A DNA stretch of 64,000 nucleotides from Streptomyces sp. NBC_00820. GTDB taxonomy: Bacteria; Actinomycetota; Actinomycetes; Streptomycetales; Streptomycetaceae. Both the position numbers and the translations under genes were made by a program. Location of the stretch: assembly GCF_036347055.1 (NCBI RefSeq), contig NZ_CP108882.1, positions 4,290,501 to 4,354,500 of the forward strand, written 5' to 3'. The notes under the pieces are model-generated. The model had not been told where the DNA came from and made no database searches. It saw only the letters and a program-made list of their open reading frames with translations. Shown here in pieces: positions 17,350 to 25,942 of this stretch (within the stretch, counting starts at the first letter, position 1; every line of letters begins with the position of its first letter).

Positions 17350-19194
17350 ATGAACGATGCCGCCCCGGCGCCCACCCCCGCGCCCCGACGACGCGCCCGC
17401 GTCCGTGCCCCCGAGCTGATCGGCAAGGGCGGCTGGCTGAACACGGGCGACAAGCAGTGCACCCTCGCCGACCTGCGTGGACGCATCGTCGTCCTGGATT
17501 TCTGGACCTTCTGCTGCATCAACTGTCTGCACGTCCTGGACGAGCTGCGGGAGCTGGAGGAGAAGCACCGGGACACGGTCGTGGTGATCGGGGTGCACTC
17601 GCCGAAGTTCGTGCACGAGGCCGAGCACCAGGCGGTCGTGGACGCCGTCGAGCGGTACGACGTGGAGCACCCGGTGCTGGACGACCCGGAGCTGGCGACC
17701 TGGAAGCAGTACGCGGTGCGGGCGTGGCCGACGCTGGTCGTGATCGACCCCGAGGGGTATGTCGTCGCGCAGCACGCCGGTGAGGGGCACGCGCACGCCA
17801 TCGAGCGGCTGGTGGAGGAGCTGGAGGCCGAGCACGAGGCGAAGGGCACCCTGCGCCGCGGCGACGGGCCGTACGTCGCGCCGGAGCCCGAGCCGACCGT
17901 GCTGCGCTTCCCCGGCAAGGCGCTGGCGTTGCCCGGCGGGACCTTCCTGGTCAGCGACACCACCCGGCATCAGCTGGTGGAGCTGGCCGAGGACGGCGAG
18001 ACGGTCGTGCGGCGCATCGGCACCGGCACGCGCGGGTTCGCCGACGGCGGGTCGGAGGAGGCCTCGTTCAGCGAGCCGCAGGGGCTGGCGCTGTTCGAGG
18101 ACGGCACGTCCGTGGTCGTCGCCGACACCGTGAACCACGCGCTGCGCCGCCTCGACCTCGCCTCCGGCGAGGTGACCACCCTCGCGGGCACCGGCAAGCA
18201 GTGGTGGCAGGGTTCGCCGACCTCCGGACCGGCCCGCGAGGTCGATCTGTCCTCCCCGTGGGACGTGGCGGTCTTCGGCGGCGAGGTGTGGATCGCCATG
18301 GCGGGCGTGCACCAGCTGTGGACGTACGACCCGGTCGAGAAGACCGTCGCCGTGGGCGCGGGCACCACCAACGAGGGTCTGGTCGACGGCCCCGGTGCCG
18401 AGGCCTGGTTCGCGCAGCCGTCCGGTCTCGCGGCCACCGCCGACCGGCTCTGGCTGGCCGACTCCGAGACGTCCGCGCTGCGCTGGGTGGATCTCGACGG
18501 CACCGTGCACACCGCTGTGGGCACCGGTCTGTTCGACTTCGGGCACCGGGACGGTGACGCCGGGCAGGCGCTGTTCCAGCACCCGTTGGGCGTCACCGCG
18601 CTGCCGGACGGTTCGGTCGCCGTCGCCGACACCTACAACCACGCCCTGCGCCGCTACGACCCCGCCACCGGCGAGGTCACCACGCTCGCCACCGATCTGC
18701 GCGAGCCCAGCGACGCCGTCCTGGCCGGCGACGACATCGTGGTCGTCGAGTCGGCCCGGCACCGCCTGACCCGGCTGCGGCTGCCCGAGGAGGCGGTCCG
18801 CGTGGAGGCGGTCGCCCACCGTACGCAGCGTGCGGCGACGGAGGTCGCTCCCGGCCGGCTCCGGCTGGACGTGATCTTCCAGGCGCCGGCGGGCCAGAAG
18901 CTGGACCTGCGCTACGGCCCCTCGACCCGCCTGCTGGTCTCCTCGACCCCGCCCGAGCTGCTGCTGAAGGGCGAGGGCGCGGACACGGACCTGTCCCGCG
19001 AGCTGGAGCTGAACCCGGCTGTCACCGAGGGCGTCCTGCACGTCTCCGCGATGGCCGCGTCCTGCGACGACGACCCGGAGAACGAGTACCCGGCCTGCCA
19101 CGTCCACCAGCAGGACTGGGGTGTACCGGTCCGCCTCACCGAGGGCGGAGCGGACCGGCTGCCGCTGGTGCTGGCGGGCATGGACGAGCGGTAG
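17350..19194 (+). CDS. Thioredoxin-fold plus NHL beta-propeller protein (NHLRC2-like)
   Basis: The 614-aa protein has a TlpA/thioredoxin-like N-terminal domain (about 20-165) with the redox motif CINC inside WTFCCINCLHVLDEL. A six-bladed NHL propeller follows (about 180-490, with repeated FSEPQGLAL, VVADTVNHALRRLD and VAVADTYNHALRRYD elements), then a C-terminal beta domain with a Cys pair (SCDDDPENEYPACHVHQ). This is the architecture of animal NHLRC2. It has no signal peptide, so it is cytosolic. ATG at 17350 is chosen; the open frame upstream is antisense to real genes. Function is unknown. Confidence 0.88.
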   Translation: MNDAAPAPTPAPRRRARVRAPELIGKGGWLNTGDKQCTLADLRGRIVVLDFWTFCCINCLHVLDELRELEEKHRDTVVVIGVHSPKFVHEAEHQAVVDAVERYDVEHPVLDDPELATWKQYAVRAWPTLVVIDPEGYVVAQHAGEGHAHAIERLVEELEAEHEAKGTLRRGDGPYVAPEPEPTVLRFPGKALALPGGTFLVSDTTRHQLVELAEDGETVVRRIGTGTRGFADGGSEEASFSEPQGLALFEDGTSVVVADTVNHALRRLDLASGEVTTLAGTGKQWWQGSPTSGPAREVDLSSPWDVAVFGGEVWIAMAGVHQLWTYDPVEKTVAVGAGTTNEGLVDGPGAEAWFAQPSGLAATADRLWLADSETSALRWVDLDGTVHTAVGTGLFDFGHRDGDAGQALFQHPLGVTALPDGSVAVADTYNHALRRYDPATGEVTTLATDLREPSDAVLAGDDIVVVESARHRLTRLRLPEEAVRVEAVAHRTQRAATEVAPGRLRLDVIFQAPAGQKLDLRYGPSTRLLVSSTPPELLLKGEGADTDLSRELELNPAVTEGVLHVSAMAASCDDDPENEYPACHVHQQDWGVPVRLTEGGADRLPLVLAGMDER

Positions 19195-19195
19195 C

Positions 19196-19272
19196 CGCAC
19201 GAGCCGTAACCGCAAGAGCCGTAGCCGTACGAGCCGTAGCAGCCGTACGAGCCGTAGCCGTACGACCCGTGG
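19196..19272. repeat. Tandem 15-bp repeats (GAGCCGTAGCCGTAC type) after a stop codon
   Basis: About five diverged copies of gagccgtagccgtac fill the space between the convergent NHL-protein and DUF6458 genes. Read on the minus strand they encode Gly-Tyr-Gly-Ser/Cys repeats, but in a different frame from the DUF6458 gene, which stops just before them. Confidence 0.75.
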
Positions 19273-19281
19273 CCGGACGGT

Positions 19282-19536
19282 TCAGGCGCCGTAGCCGTCG
19301 CTGTAGCCGCCCCGGTGGCTGTGGTGGTGCCGTTCCTCCTCGACGACCGGTGTCGTCGGGGGCACCACCACACGCCGGCGCCGTGCGATGCCGCTGAACG
19401 TGGCCAGCCCGATCAGGCCGACCGCCATCAGGATGATGCCGACCAGATCGAGGTTGACTCCGTTCATGTGCCAGTCGGTCGCGAACGTGAGGATGGCTCC
19501 TACGGCGATGAGGATGATGCATCCGCCGAGACCCAT
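19282..19536 (-). CDS. Small membrane protein, DUF6458 family
   Basis: The 84-aa protein has two hydrophobic helices (GCIILIAVGAILTFAT and VGIILMAVGLIGLATF) separated by the short DWHMNGVNLD turn. A basic stretch (ARRRRVV) and a His/Tyr/Gly-rich tail follow. This matches the small actinobacterial DUF6458 family, of unknown role. ATG at 19536 has GAAGGCGAG upstream. The end is remarkable: Gly/Tyr-coding repeats continue beyond the stop in another frame. Confidence 0.8.
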   Translation of the reverse strand: MGLGGCIILIAVGAILTFATDWHMNGVNLDLVGIILMAVGLIGLATFSGIARRRRVVVPPTTPVVEEERHHHSHRGGYSDGYGA

Positions 19537-19601
19537 GAGAGCTCGCCTTCCCTTCCGGTTTCCGGAAACTCCGGTCCCTCGGGTACCCGGCGAGCCCCGA
19601 A

Positions 19602-20933
19602 CTAGCCCTCCAGGAAGGCCACCAGAGCGTTGGCCAGGAGGAACGGGTCGTCGGCGCCGCACAGTTCGCGGACGCTGTGCATGGAGAGGATCGCGACGCC
19701 GATGTCGACGGTCTTGATGCCGTGGCGGGCCGCGGTGATCGGGCCGATGGTGGTGCCGCAGGGCATGGAGTTGTTGGAGACGAAGGCCTGGAAGGGGACG
19801 CCGGCCCGCTCGCAGGCGGCGGCGAAGAGCGCGCGGCCCGAACCGTCCGTGGCGTAGCGGTTGTTGACGTTGACCTTGAGGATGGGGCCGCCGTTGATCC
19901 GCGGGTGGTGGGTCGGGTCGTGCCGCTCGGCGTAGTTGGGGTGCACGGCGTGGCCCGTGTCGGAGGACAGGCAGACCGTGCCGGCGAAGGCGCGGGCACG
20001 GTCCTCGAGGGAGCCGCCGCGGGCGAACACCGAGCGTTCGAGCACGCTGCCGAGCAGCGGGCCGTCGGCGCCGGTGTCGGACTGGGAGCCGTTCTCCTCG
20101 TGGTCGAAGGCGGCGAGGACGGGGATGTGGGTGAGCGGGGCGCCCGAGGACGCGGCGGCCGCGGCGGCGGTCAGGGCGGCCGTTCCGGCGTGCACCGACA
20201 GCAGGTTGTCCATGCGGGGGCCGGCGACCAGGTCCCGGTCCCGGCCGAGGTAGGCGGGGGCCTCCACGGGGTAGGCCATGAGGTCCCAGCCGGCCACCGA
20301 GCCCGCGGGGAGCCCGGCCTCCTCCTCCAGGAAGGCGATCAGGTCGCCCTCGCGCACGTCGTCGCTCAGGCCCCACACCGGCTGGAGGTGGCGCTGCTTG
20401 TCGAGCTTGAGGCCGTCCGAGGTCACGGAACGGTCCAGGTGGATGGCGAGCTGGGGAACGCGCAGCAGCGGCCGGTCCACGTCGACCAGGACCTCGCTGC
20501 CGTCGCGCAGGGTGAGCCGGCCGGCCAGGCCCAGGTCGCGGTCGAGCCAGGAGTTCAGCAGCGGGCCGCCGTAGATCTCCACGGCGATCTGGCGCCAGCC
20601 GTGCGCGCCGCTGTCGGGCAGCGGCTTGACCCGCAGGTTCGGGGAGTCGGTGTGCGCGCCGATGATCCGGTACGGGGTGTGCGGGGCCGCGCCCTCGGGG
20701 ACGTACCAGGCCACGATCGCCCCGCCGCGCAGTACGTAGCGGCCGCCGCTGCCGGTGGCGGAGGGAGCGGAGGTCTCGGTGTCCCACGCGTCGGTCTCGG
20801 CGACCTGCTTGAAGCCCGCCTTCTCCAGCCGTTCGGCGACGTTCGCCACGGCGTGGTAGGGCGTGGGGCTCGCCGCAAGGAAGGACATGAGGTCGTCGGT
20901 GTGGCCGCGGTCGAAGCGGGTCGGTGCGCTCAT
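19602..20933 (-). CDS. M18 family metallo-aminopeptidase (aspartyl aminopeptidase type)
   Basis: The 443-aa enzyme carries the M18 di-metal site: His in IGAHTDSPNLRVKP, the Asp/Glu run in AAFDHEENGSQSDTGADGP, and Asp and His in SSDTGHAVHPNY and SMHSVRELCGADD. It removes N-terminal acidic or neutral residues from peptides in the cytosol. The length is normal. ATG at 20933 has AAGGTG six bases upstream; GTG at 20942 is an alternative. It lies after the acyl-CoA dehydrogenase gene on the same strand but behind a strong terminator. Confidence 0.93.
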   Translation of the reverse strand: MSAPTRFDRGHTDDLMSFLAASPTPYHAVANVAERLEKAGFKQVAETDAWDTETSAPSATGSGGRYVLRGGAIVAWYVPEGAAPHTPYRIIGAHTDSPNLRVKPLPDSGAHGWRQIAVEIYGGPLLNSWLDRDLGLAGRLTLRDGSEVLVDVDRPLLRVPQLAIHLDRSVTSDGLKLDKQRHLQPVWGLSDDVREGDLIAFLEEEAGLPAGSVAGWDLMAYPVEAPAYLGRDRDLVAGPRMDNLLSVHAGTAALTAAAAAASSGAPLTHIPVLAAFDHEENGSQSDTGADGPLLGSVLERSVFARGGSLEDRARAFAGTVCLSSDTGHAVHPNYAERHDPTHHPRINGGPILKVNVNNRYATDGSGRALFAAACERAGVPFQAFVSNNSMPCGTTIGPITAARHGIKTVDIGVAILSMHSVRELCGADDPFLLANALVAFLEG

Positions 20934-20954
20934 GTGGTTCACCTTAACGACGTG

Positions 20955-20990
20955 CGCGGGCCCGCTCCCGGCAAGGGGAGCGGGCCCGCG
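20955..20990 (-). terminator. Strong hairpin terminator of the acyl-CoA dehydrogenase gene
   Basis: A perfect 15-bp stem (CGCGGGCCCGCTCCC at 20955-20969 pairing with 20976-20990) and a 6-base loop lie 33 bp past the stop at 21023. Confidence 0.92.
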
Positions 20991-21022
20991 CAGACGATCA
21001 ACGGGTGCGGGGCGGGGGCCTC

Positions 21023-22849
21023 TTAGAAGGCGGCCTCGTCCAGCTCCATCAGGTCCAGCTCGACGTTCTCGGAGATCTTGCGGGCCAGGGTGACGCCGGG
21101 CAGGACGTTGGCCGCGAAGAACTTCGCCGCCGCGATCTTGCCGGTGTAGAACGCCACGTCCTTGGAGGAGGCCGTCTCCAGCTTCTCGGCGGCGACGGCG
21201 GCACCGCGCAGCAGCAGGTAGCCGACGATCACGTCACCGGAGGCCAGCAGCAGGCGGGTGGTGTTCAGGCCCACCTTGTAGATGTTCTTGACGTCCTGCT
21301 CGGTGGCCGCGAGGTCGGTCAGCATCAGGCCGACGATCGCCTCCAGCTCCACGGCGGCCTTGGCCAGGTGCTCGCGGGCGCCGGCCAGGTCCTCGCCGCC
21401 GGTGCCGAGCGCCAGGAACTTCTTGATGTCCTCGGCGAGGCTGTTCAGCGCGGCACCCTGGTTGCGGACGATCTTCCGGAAGAAGAAGTCCTGGCCCTGG
21501 ATGGCCGTGGTGCCCTCGTACAGGGTGTCGATCTTGGCGTCGCGGATGTACTGCTCGATCGGGTACTCCTGCAGGAAGCCGGAGCCGCCGAAGGTCTGCA
21601 GCGACTGGGCGAGCTGCTCGTAGCCCTTCTCGGAGCCGTAGCCCTTGACGATCGGCAGGAGCAGGTCGTTGAGGGCGTGCTCGGCGGAGGTGTCCTCGCC
21701 GTTCGCCTCCTTGACCGCGATCGTGTCCTGGACGGCGGCGGTGTGCAGCACGAGGGCGCGCATGCCCTCGGCGTACGCCTTCTGCGTCATCAGCGAGCGG
21801 CGCACGTCGGGGTGGTGCGTGATGGTGACCTTGGGCGCGGCCTTGTCCATGAACTGCGCCAGGTCCGGGCCCTGGACGCGCTCCTTGGCGTACTCCAGCG
21901 CGTTGAGGTAGCCCGTCGACAGGGTCGAGATCGCCTTCGTGCCGACCATCATGCGGGCGAACTCGATGATGCGGAACATCTGGCGGATGCCGTCGTGCTT
22001 GTCGCCGATCAGCCAGCCCTTGGCGGGGTGACGGTCGCCGAAGGTCATCTCGCAGGTGTTGGAGGCCTTCAGGCCCATCTTGTGCTCGACGTTGGTGGCG
22101 TAGACGCCGTTGCGCTCGCCCAGCTCGCCGCTCTCGCCGTCGAAGAGGAACTTCGGGACGAGGAAGAGGGACAGGCCCTTGGTGCCGGGGCCGGCGCCCT
22201 CGGGGCGGGCGAGGACGTAGTGGAGGATGTTCTCCTCCATGTCGTGCTCACCGCTGGTGATGAAGCGCTTCACGCCCTCGATGTGCCAGGAGCCGTCCTC
22301 CTGCTGCACGGCCTTGGTGCGGCCGGCGCCGACGTCCGAGCCCGCGTCGGGCTCGGTGAGGACCATGGTGGAGCCCCAGGTCTTGTCGACCGCGATCTGG
22401 GCCCACTTCTTCTGCTCCTCGGTGCCCTCCTCGAAGAGGATGCGGGCGAACGCCGGGCCGGAGGAGTACATCCAGACCGCCGGGTTCGCGCCGAGGACCA
22501 GCTCCGCGTACGCCCAGATCAGGGACGGCGGGGTGGTGGTGCCGCCGATCTCCTCGGGGACGCCGAGGCGCCAGTACTCGGAGTCCATGAAGGCCTTGTA
22601 GCTCTTCTTGAAGGACGCCGGGACGGGCGCGGTGTTCGTCTCGGGGTCGAAGACCGGCGGGTTGCGGTCGGCGTCCGCGAAGGACTCCGCCAGCTCGTTC
22701 TCCGCGAGGCGCGTCAGCTCCTCCAGGACGCTCTTGGCGGTGTCCGTGTCCATCTCCTCGAACGGGCCGGTGCCGTAGAGCTTGTCGCGGCCGAGGACTT
22801 CGAAGAGGTTGAACTCGATGTCGCGGAGATTGGACTTGTAGTGCCCCAT
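21023..22849 (-). CDS. Acyl-CoA dehydrogenase with C-terminal extension (FadE5/VLCAD-like)
   Basis: The 608-aa flavoprotein shows the FAD/substrate motifs [13 protein letters not shown] and [10 protein letters not shown], and the catalytic Glu in [14 protein letters not shown]. An extra helical domain at the C-terminus takes it to the size of mycobacterial FadE5. It should carry out the first oxidation of long or very long acyl-CoA in beta-oxidation. ATG at 22849 begins [10 protein letters not shown] and has GGAG nine bases upstream. Two TACC-N4-AGTAA elements lie 56-93 bp before the start. A pirin gene lies nearby, and a Streptomyces pirin has been reported to modulate such an enzyme. Confidence 0.9.
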   Translation of the reverse strand: MGHYKSNLRDIEFNLFEVLGRDKLYGTGPFEEMDTDTAKSVLEELTRLAENELAESFADADRNPPVFDPETNTAPVPASFKKSYKAFMDSEYWRLGVPEEIGGTTTPPSLIWAYAELVLGANPAVWMYSSGPAFARILFEEGTEEQKKWAQIAVDKTWGSTMVLTEPDAGSDVGAGRTKAVQQEDGSWHIEGVKRFITSGEHDMEENILHYVLARPEGAGPGTKGLSLFLVPKFLFDGESGELGERNGVYATNVEHKMGLKASNTCEMTFGDRHPAKGWLIGDKHDGIRQMFRIIEFARMMVGTKAISTLSTGYLNALEYAKERVQGPDLAQFMDKAAPKVTITHHPDVRRSLMTQKAYAEGMRALVLHTAAVQDTIAVKEANGEDTSAEHALNDLLLPIVKGYGSEKGYEQLAQSLQTFGGSGFLQEYPIEQYIRDAKIDTLYEGTTAIQGQDFFFRKIVRNQGAALNSLAEDIKKFLALGTGGEDLAGAREHLAKAAVELEAIVGLMLTDLAATEQDVKNIYKVGLNTTRLLLASGDVIVGYLLLRGAAVAAEKLETASSKDVAFYTGKIAAAKFFAANVLPGVTLARKISENVELDLMELDEAAF

Positions 22850-22904
22850 GGTGACGGCTCCGTTAGGACTCGGCGAGGCACTGACTCCTCGCATCTGGCT
22901 CACG

Positions 22905-22942
22905 TACCAACAAGTAACTCCGATGATGCTACCCGTGAGTAA
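22905..22942. promoter_or_regulatory. Two direct copies of TACC-N4-AGTAA before the acyl-CoA dehydrogenase, candidate operators
   Basis: taccaacaagtaa (22905-22917) and tacccgtgagtaa (22930-22942) are the same 13-bp element repeated 25 bp apart in an AT-richer promoter region. Each is a partial dyad (TAC...GTA). A TetR- or GntR-type fatty acid regulator is a plausible binder. Confidence 0.65.
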
Positions 22943-23034
22943 TAAGATGCAACCCCACCCCCGGCCGGTCCGGGTGTGAGAAGGGTCTACTCCGTCTCTC
23001 CATCCGGCGCCCCCGTCTCGATACGCTTGCGCCC

Positions 23035-23505
23035 ATGTACGGCTACGACCAGAACGCTGGCGCTCAGCAGCAGTACGCCCCGCCGCAGCAGCCGGGTGGT
23101 GTCGGCGGGTACGGCCAGCAGCCGCCGCTCTACCCGGAGCCGTCGCCGCCCTCGCTCGCGGACGCGGTGCGCGCCTTCACGACCGGCCAGATGGCCGCCG
23201 AGGACTTCCAGCAGATCTTCGCCACGTCGAAGGTGTACTGCCCGCGCGGTGACACCCCCGGCTTCCTCGCGCTGCACAACACCCAGCAGCCGGTGATCCC
23301 GATGTTCACCTCGCTCAAGGAGCTGCGCCGGTACGCGGGCAAGGAGTCCAAGTACTTCGTGATCACCGGTTCCGAGGTGATCGACCTGCTGCCGACCGGC
23401 TACGGCTTCGTCCTGGACATGGAGGGCGAGCACCGGATGGTGTTCGACGCCAAGGCCGTGGAGCAGATGGTCGACTTCGCGATGCGCCGGATGTACGGCG
23501 GCTGA
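23035..23505 (+). CDS. SseB-like domain protein
   Basis: The 156-aa protein has a Gln/Gly/Tyr/Pro-rich, probably disordered N-terminus (about 1-40) and an SseB-type alpha/beta domain (about 45-156: [42 protein letters not shown]). Actinobacterial members are of unknown function. ATG at 23035 is the only sensible start. The gene is divergent from the acyl-CoA dehydrogenase and is followed by a terminator. Confidence 0.82.
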   Translation: MYGYDQNAGAQQQYAPPQQPGGVGGYGQQPPLYPEPSPPSLADAVRAFTTGQMAAEDFQQIFATSKVYCPRGDTPGFLALHNTQQPVIPMFTSLKELRRYAGKESKYFVITGSEVIDLLPTGYGFVLDMEGEHRMVFDAKAVEQMVDFAMRRMYGG

Positions 23506-23530
23506 GCGGTTTCCTCGCGTGACATCCGCA

Positions 23531-23558
23531 GGGCCCGGAGGGAATTCCTTCCGGGCCC
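23531..23558 (+). terminator. Hairpin terminator of the SseB-like gene
   Basis: Stem GGGCCCGGA (23531-23539) pairs with TCCGGGCCC (23550-23558), extended by three more pairs (one G-T) around an AATT loop. A T-rich run CGTTCGTTCTGA follows. Confidence 0.85.
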
Positions 23559-23579
23559 CGTTCGTTCTGACTGGCAGAA

Positions 23580-23595
23580 AGTTCAACGCTCAACT
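23580..23595. promoter_or_regulatory. Imperfect 16-bp palindrome in the pirin promoter
   Basis: agttcaacgctcaact matches its reverse complement at 12 of 16 positions and is followed directly by a possible -10 (TAAAGT), 29 bp before the pirin start. It is a candidate redox- or MarR-type operator; the binder is unknown. Confidence 0.45.
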
Positions 23596-23623
23596 AAAGT
23601 GACTGTACAAGGAGGTACCGACC

Positions 23624-24601
23624 ATGCCTGCAGTGACCGTTGAGAACCCGCTCGCGCTGCCCCGCGTGACCGCTCCCGCCGACGCCGTGGCGCGTCCCGT
23701 GATCGCCGTCGCGACCGCCCCGAGCGGATTCGAGGGCGAGGGCTTCCCGGTGCGCCGTGCGTTCGCCGGGATCAACTACCGCCACCTCGACCCGTTCATC
23801 ATGATGGACCAGATGGGTGAGGTGGACTACGCGCCGGGCGAGCCCAAGGGCACCCCGTGGCACCCGCACCGCGGCTTCGAGACCGTCACCTACATCATCG
23901 ACGGCACCTTCGACCACCAGGACTCCAACGGCGGTGGCGGCACCATCACCAACGGCGACACCCAGTGGATGACCGCGGGCTCGGGTCTGCTGCACATCGA
24001 GGCCCCGCCGGAGGCCCTCGTCATGTCCGGCGGTCTCTTCCACGGCCTCCAGCTGTGGGTGAACCTCCCGGCCAAGGACAAGATGATGGCCCCGCGCTAC
24101 CAGGACATCCGCGGCGGCAGCGTCCAGCTGCTCACCTCCCCCGACGGGGGCGCGCTGCTCCGTGTCATCGCCGGTGAGCTGGACGGCCACGCGGGCCCCG
24201 GCATCACCCACACCCCGATCACGATGATCCACGCGACCCTCGCGCCGGGCGCCGAGATCACGCTGCCCTGGCGCGAGGACTTCAACGGCCTCGCCTACGT
24301 CATGGCGGGCCGCGGCAGCGTCGGCGCCGAGCGCCGGCCCATCCACCTGGGGCAGACCGCCGTCTTCGGCGCGGGCTCCTCGCTCACCGTGCGCGCCGAC
24401 GAGAAGCAGGACTCGCACACCCCCGACCTGGAGGTCGTCCTCCTCGGCGGACAGCCCATCCGCGAGCCCATGGCCCACTACGGCCCGTTCGTCATGAACA
24501 ACAAGCAGGAGCTGATGCAGGCCTTCGAGGACTTCCAGAAGGGCCGGCTGGGCACGATCCCGGCCGTGCACGGGATGTCGGAGTCGGGCCCCCAGGACTG
24601 A
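23624..24601 (+). CDS. Pirin family protein
   Basis: The 325-aa bicupin protein has the pirin metal site: His-x-His in PWHPHRGFETVTYI, and His and Glu in SGLLHIEAPPEA. The C-terminal pirin domain follows from about residue 180. Pirins bind Fe and act as redox-sensing partners of other proteins or as quercetinase-like enzymes. In Streptomyces a pirin (PirA) is reported to modulate an acyl-CoA dehydrogenase, and one is encoded nearby here. ATG at 23624 follows an excellent AAGGAGGT site. Confidence 0.93.
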   Translation: MPAVTVENPLALPRVTAPADAVARPVIAVATAPSGFEGEGFPVRRAFAGINYRHLDPFIMMDQMGEVDYAPGEPKGTPWHPHRGFETVTYIIDGTFDHQDSNGGGGTITNGDTQWMTAGSGLLHIEAPPEALVMSGGLFHGLQLWVNLPAKDKMMAPRYQDIRGGSVQLLTSPDGGALLRVIAGELDGHAGPGITHTPITMIHATLAPGAEITLPWREDFNGLAYVMAGRGSVGAERRPIHLGQTAVFGAGSSLTVRADEKQDSHTPDLEVVLLGGQPIREPMAHYGPFVMNNKQELMQAFEDFQKGRLGTIPAVHGMSESGPQD

Positions 24602-24618
24602 CCGCCGCCCCACGGCGG
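24602..24618 (+). terminator. Short hairpin after the pirin gene
   Basis: CCGCCG (24602-24607) pairs with CGGCGG (24613-24618) immediately after the stop codon. The stem is short, so the terminator call is tentative. Confidence 0.4.
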
Positions 24619-24831
24619 CCGAAGCCCGCCCCGCCCACTTCTCGGCTCACCGGGCCGGGCGGTGGGCGGTCGCGCGTTTCGGGGTCCAGCCGCGGGTTTC
24701 GGGGGGTCCAGGGGGGCGGGGCCGTCCGGTACGGCGGTGCGGGCCGCCCGGTACGCACGGCGGTGCGGGGCGCCTCACCCACCCGGGCCGCTGCGCAGGA
24801 CAGTGAACCCCCGCCGTGATCCGCTGGACGC

Positions 24832-25878
24832 GTGCAGCTGCTGCCCGAGTCCGTACGCCGCGTCGCCGCCTGGTGTGCCGTCCTGCTGCTCGTCGCCGGG
24901 GTGGGCTGGGTCGGGGTGCGGCTCTGCTCGGAGTTCCGTACCGCCGTCACCCCCGTCCTGCTCGCCCTGCTCGGCAGCGCGCTGCTCGGACCGCTGTACC
25001 GCAGGCTGGTGCAGGCGAAGGTCAACTCCTCGCTCGCGGCAGGGCTGACCTGCGTCGCCGTGCTCGCCGTGGTCGGCGGCGCCCTCTACATCGTCGTCGC
25101 CGCGCTCATCGACACCGGCGACGAGATCATCGCCTCGCTCCGGAACGCCGTCCGGTCCCTCGCCCGCCACTTCGGGGTCGCGGGGACGGGCCTCGACGAC
25201 GTCGCGGGCAACGTGCGCGAGCTGCTGGGCAAGTTCGGCGCGACGGCCGTCTCCAACGTCATCAGCGGGGTCAGCGTGGTCGGCGAGACCATCGCCGTGG
25301 CCGTGCTCGCGCTGCTGCTCGTCTTCTTCTTCCTGCGCGACTCCCAGCGTGCCGTCGACGGCCTCAGGTCCATCGCCCCCCACGGCACCGCCGACATCGT
25401 GGAGGCCATGGCGCGGCGCGCCTTCGAGCGCGTGGAGGGGTTCATGCGGGGGACGACCCTCATCGCGCTCATCGACGCCGTCTGCATCACCGTCGGCCTG
25501 CTCATCCTCCGGGTGCCCGGTGCCGTCGGCCTCGGCGCGCTCGTCTTCGTCGGCGCCTACATCCCCTACCTCGGTGCCTTCATCTCCGGCGCGGTGGCCG
25601 TCCTGGTCGCCCTCGCCGACCGGGGCTTCGTCATCGCGCTGTGGGCGCTCGGGGTCGTCCTCGCGGTGCAGGTGCTGGAGGGGCATGTGCTGCAGCCGGC
25701 CATCCAGAGCCGGACCGTGCAGATGCACCCGGCGGTGGTGCTGCTCGCGATCACCGCGGGAGCCTCCGTCGCCGGCGTCCTCGGCATGCTCCTCTCGGTC
25801 CCGCTGACGGCGGCCGTCTTCGGGGTCGTCCACGAGCTGCGGGAACGGCACGGCACGCCGGAACCGTCGGACCCGTAG
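24832..25878 (+). CDS. AI-2E family (PerM-type) membrane permease
   Basis: The 348-aa protein has about eight hydrophobic segments and the AI-2E/UPF0118 pattern, including PVLLALLGSALLGPLYRRLV, LLLVFFFLRDSQRAVDGLR, FVGAYIPYLGAFISG and a late LEGHVLQPAIQSR element. Members export small molecules or act as Na+/H+ antiporters; the substrate is unknown. GTG at 24832 begins MQLLPESVRR. The stop-codon region is followed by a near copy of itself (25864-25883 and 25890-25909, 18 of 20 identical), a small tandem duplication. Confidence 0.87.
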   Translation: MQLLPESVRRVAAWCAVLLLVAGVGWVGVRLCSEFRTAVTPVLLALLGSALLGPLYRRLVQAKVNSSLAAGLTCVAVLAVVGGALYIVVAALIDTGDEIIASLRNAVRSLARHFGVAGTGLDDVAGNVRELLGKFGATAVSNVISGVSVVGETIAVAVLALLLVFFFLRDSQRAVDGLRSIAPHGTADIVEAMARRAFERVEGFMRGTTLIALIDAVCITVGLLILRVPGAVGLGALVFVGAYIPYLGAFISGAVAVLVALADRGFVIALWALGVVLAVQVLEGHVLQPAIQSRTVQMHPAVVLLAITAGASVAGVLGMLLSVPLTAAVFGVVHELRERHGTPEPSDP

Positions 25879-25942
25879 CGACGCCCGAGCCGTCGGGCCC
25901 GTAGCGGCGCGGGCCGTACGTCTCATCGCGCCTCACCGCGCC

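Noticed and set aside
19196..19272. Possible CRISPR-like array
   Set aside because: The repeats are contiguous 15-mers without spacers.
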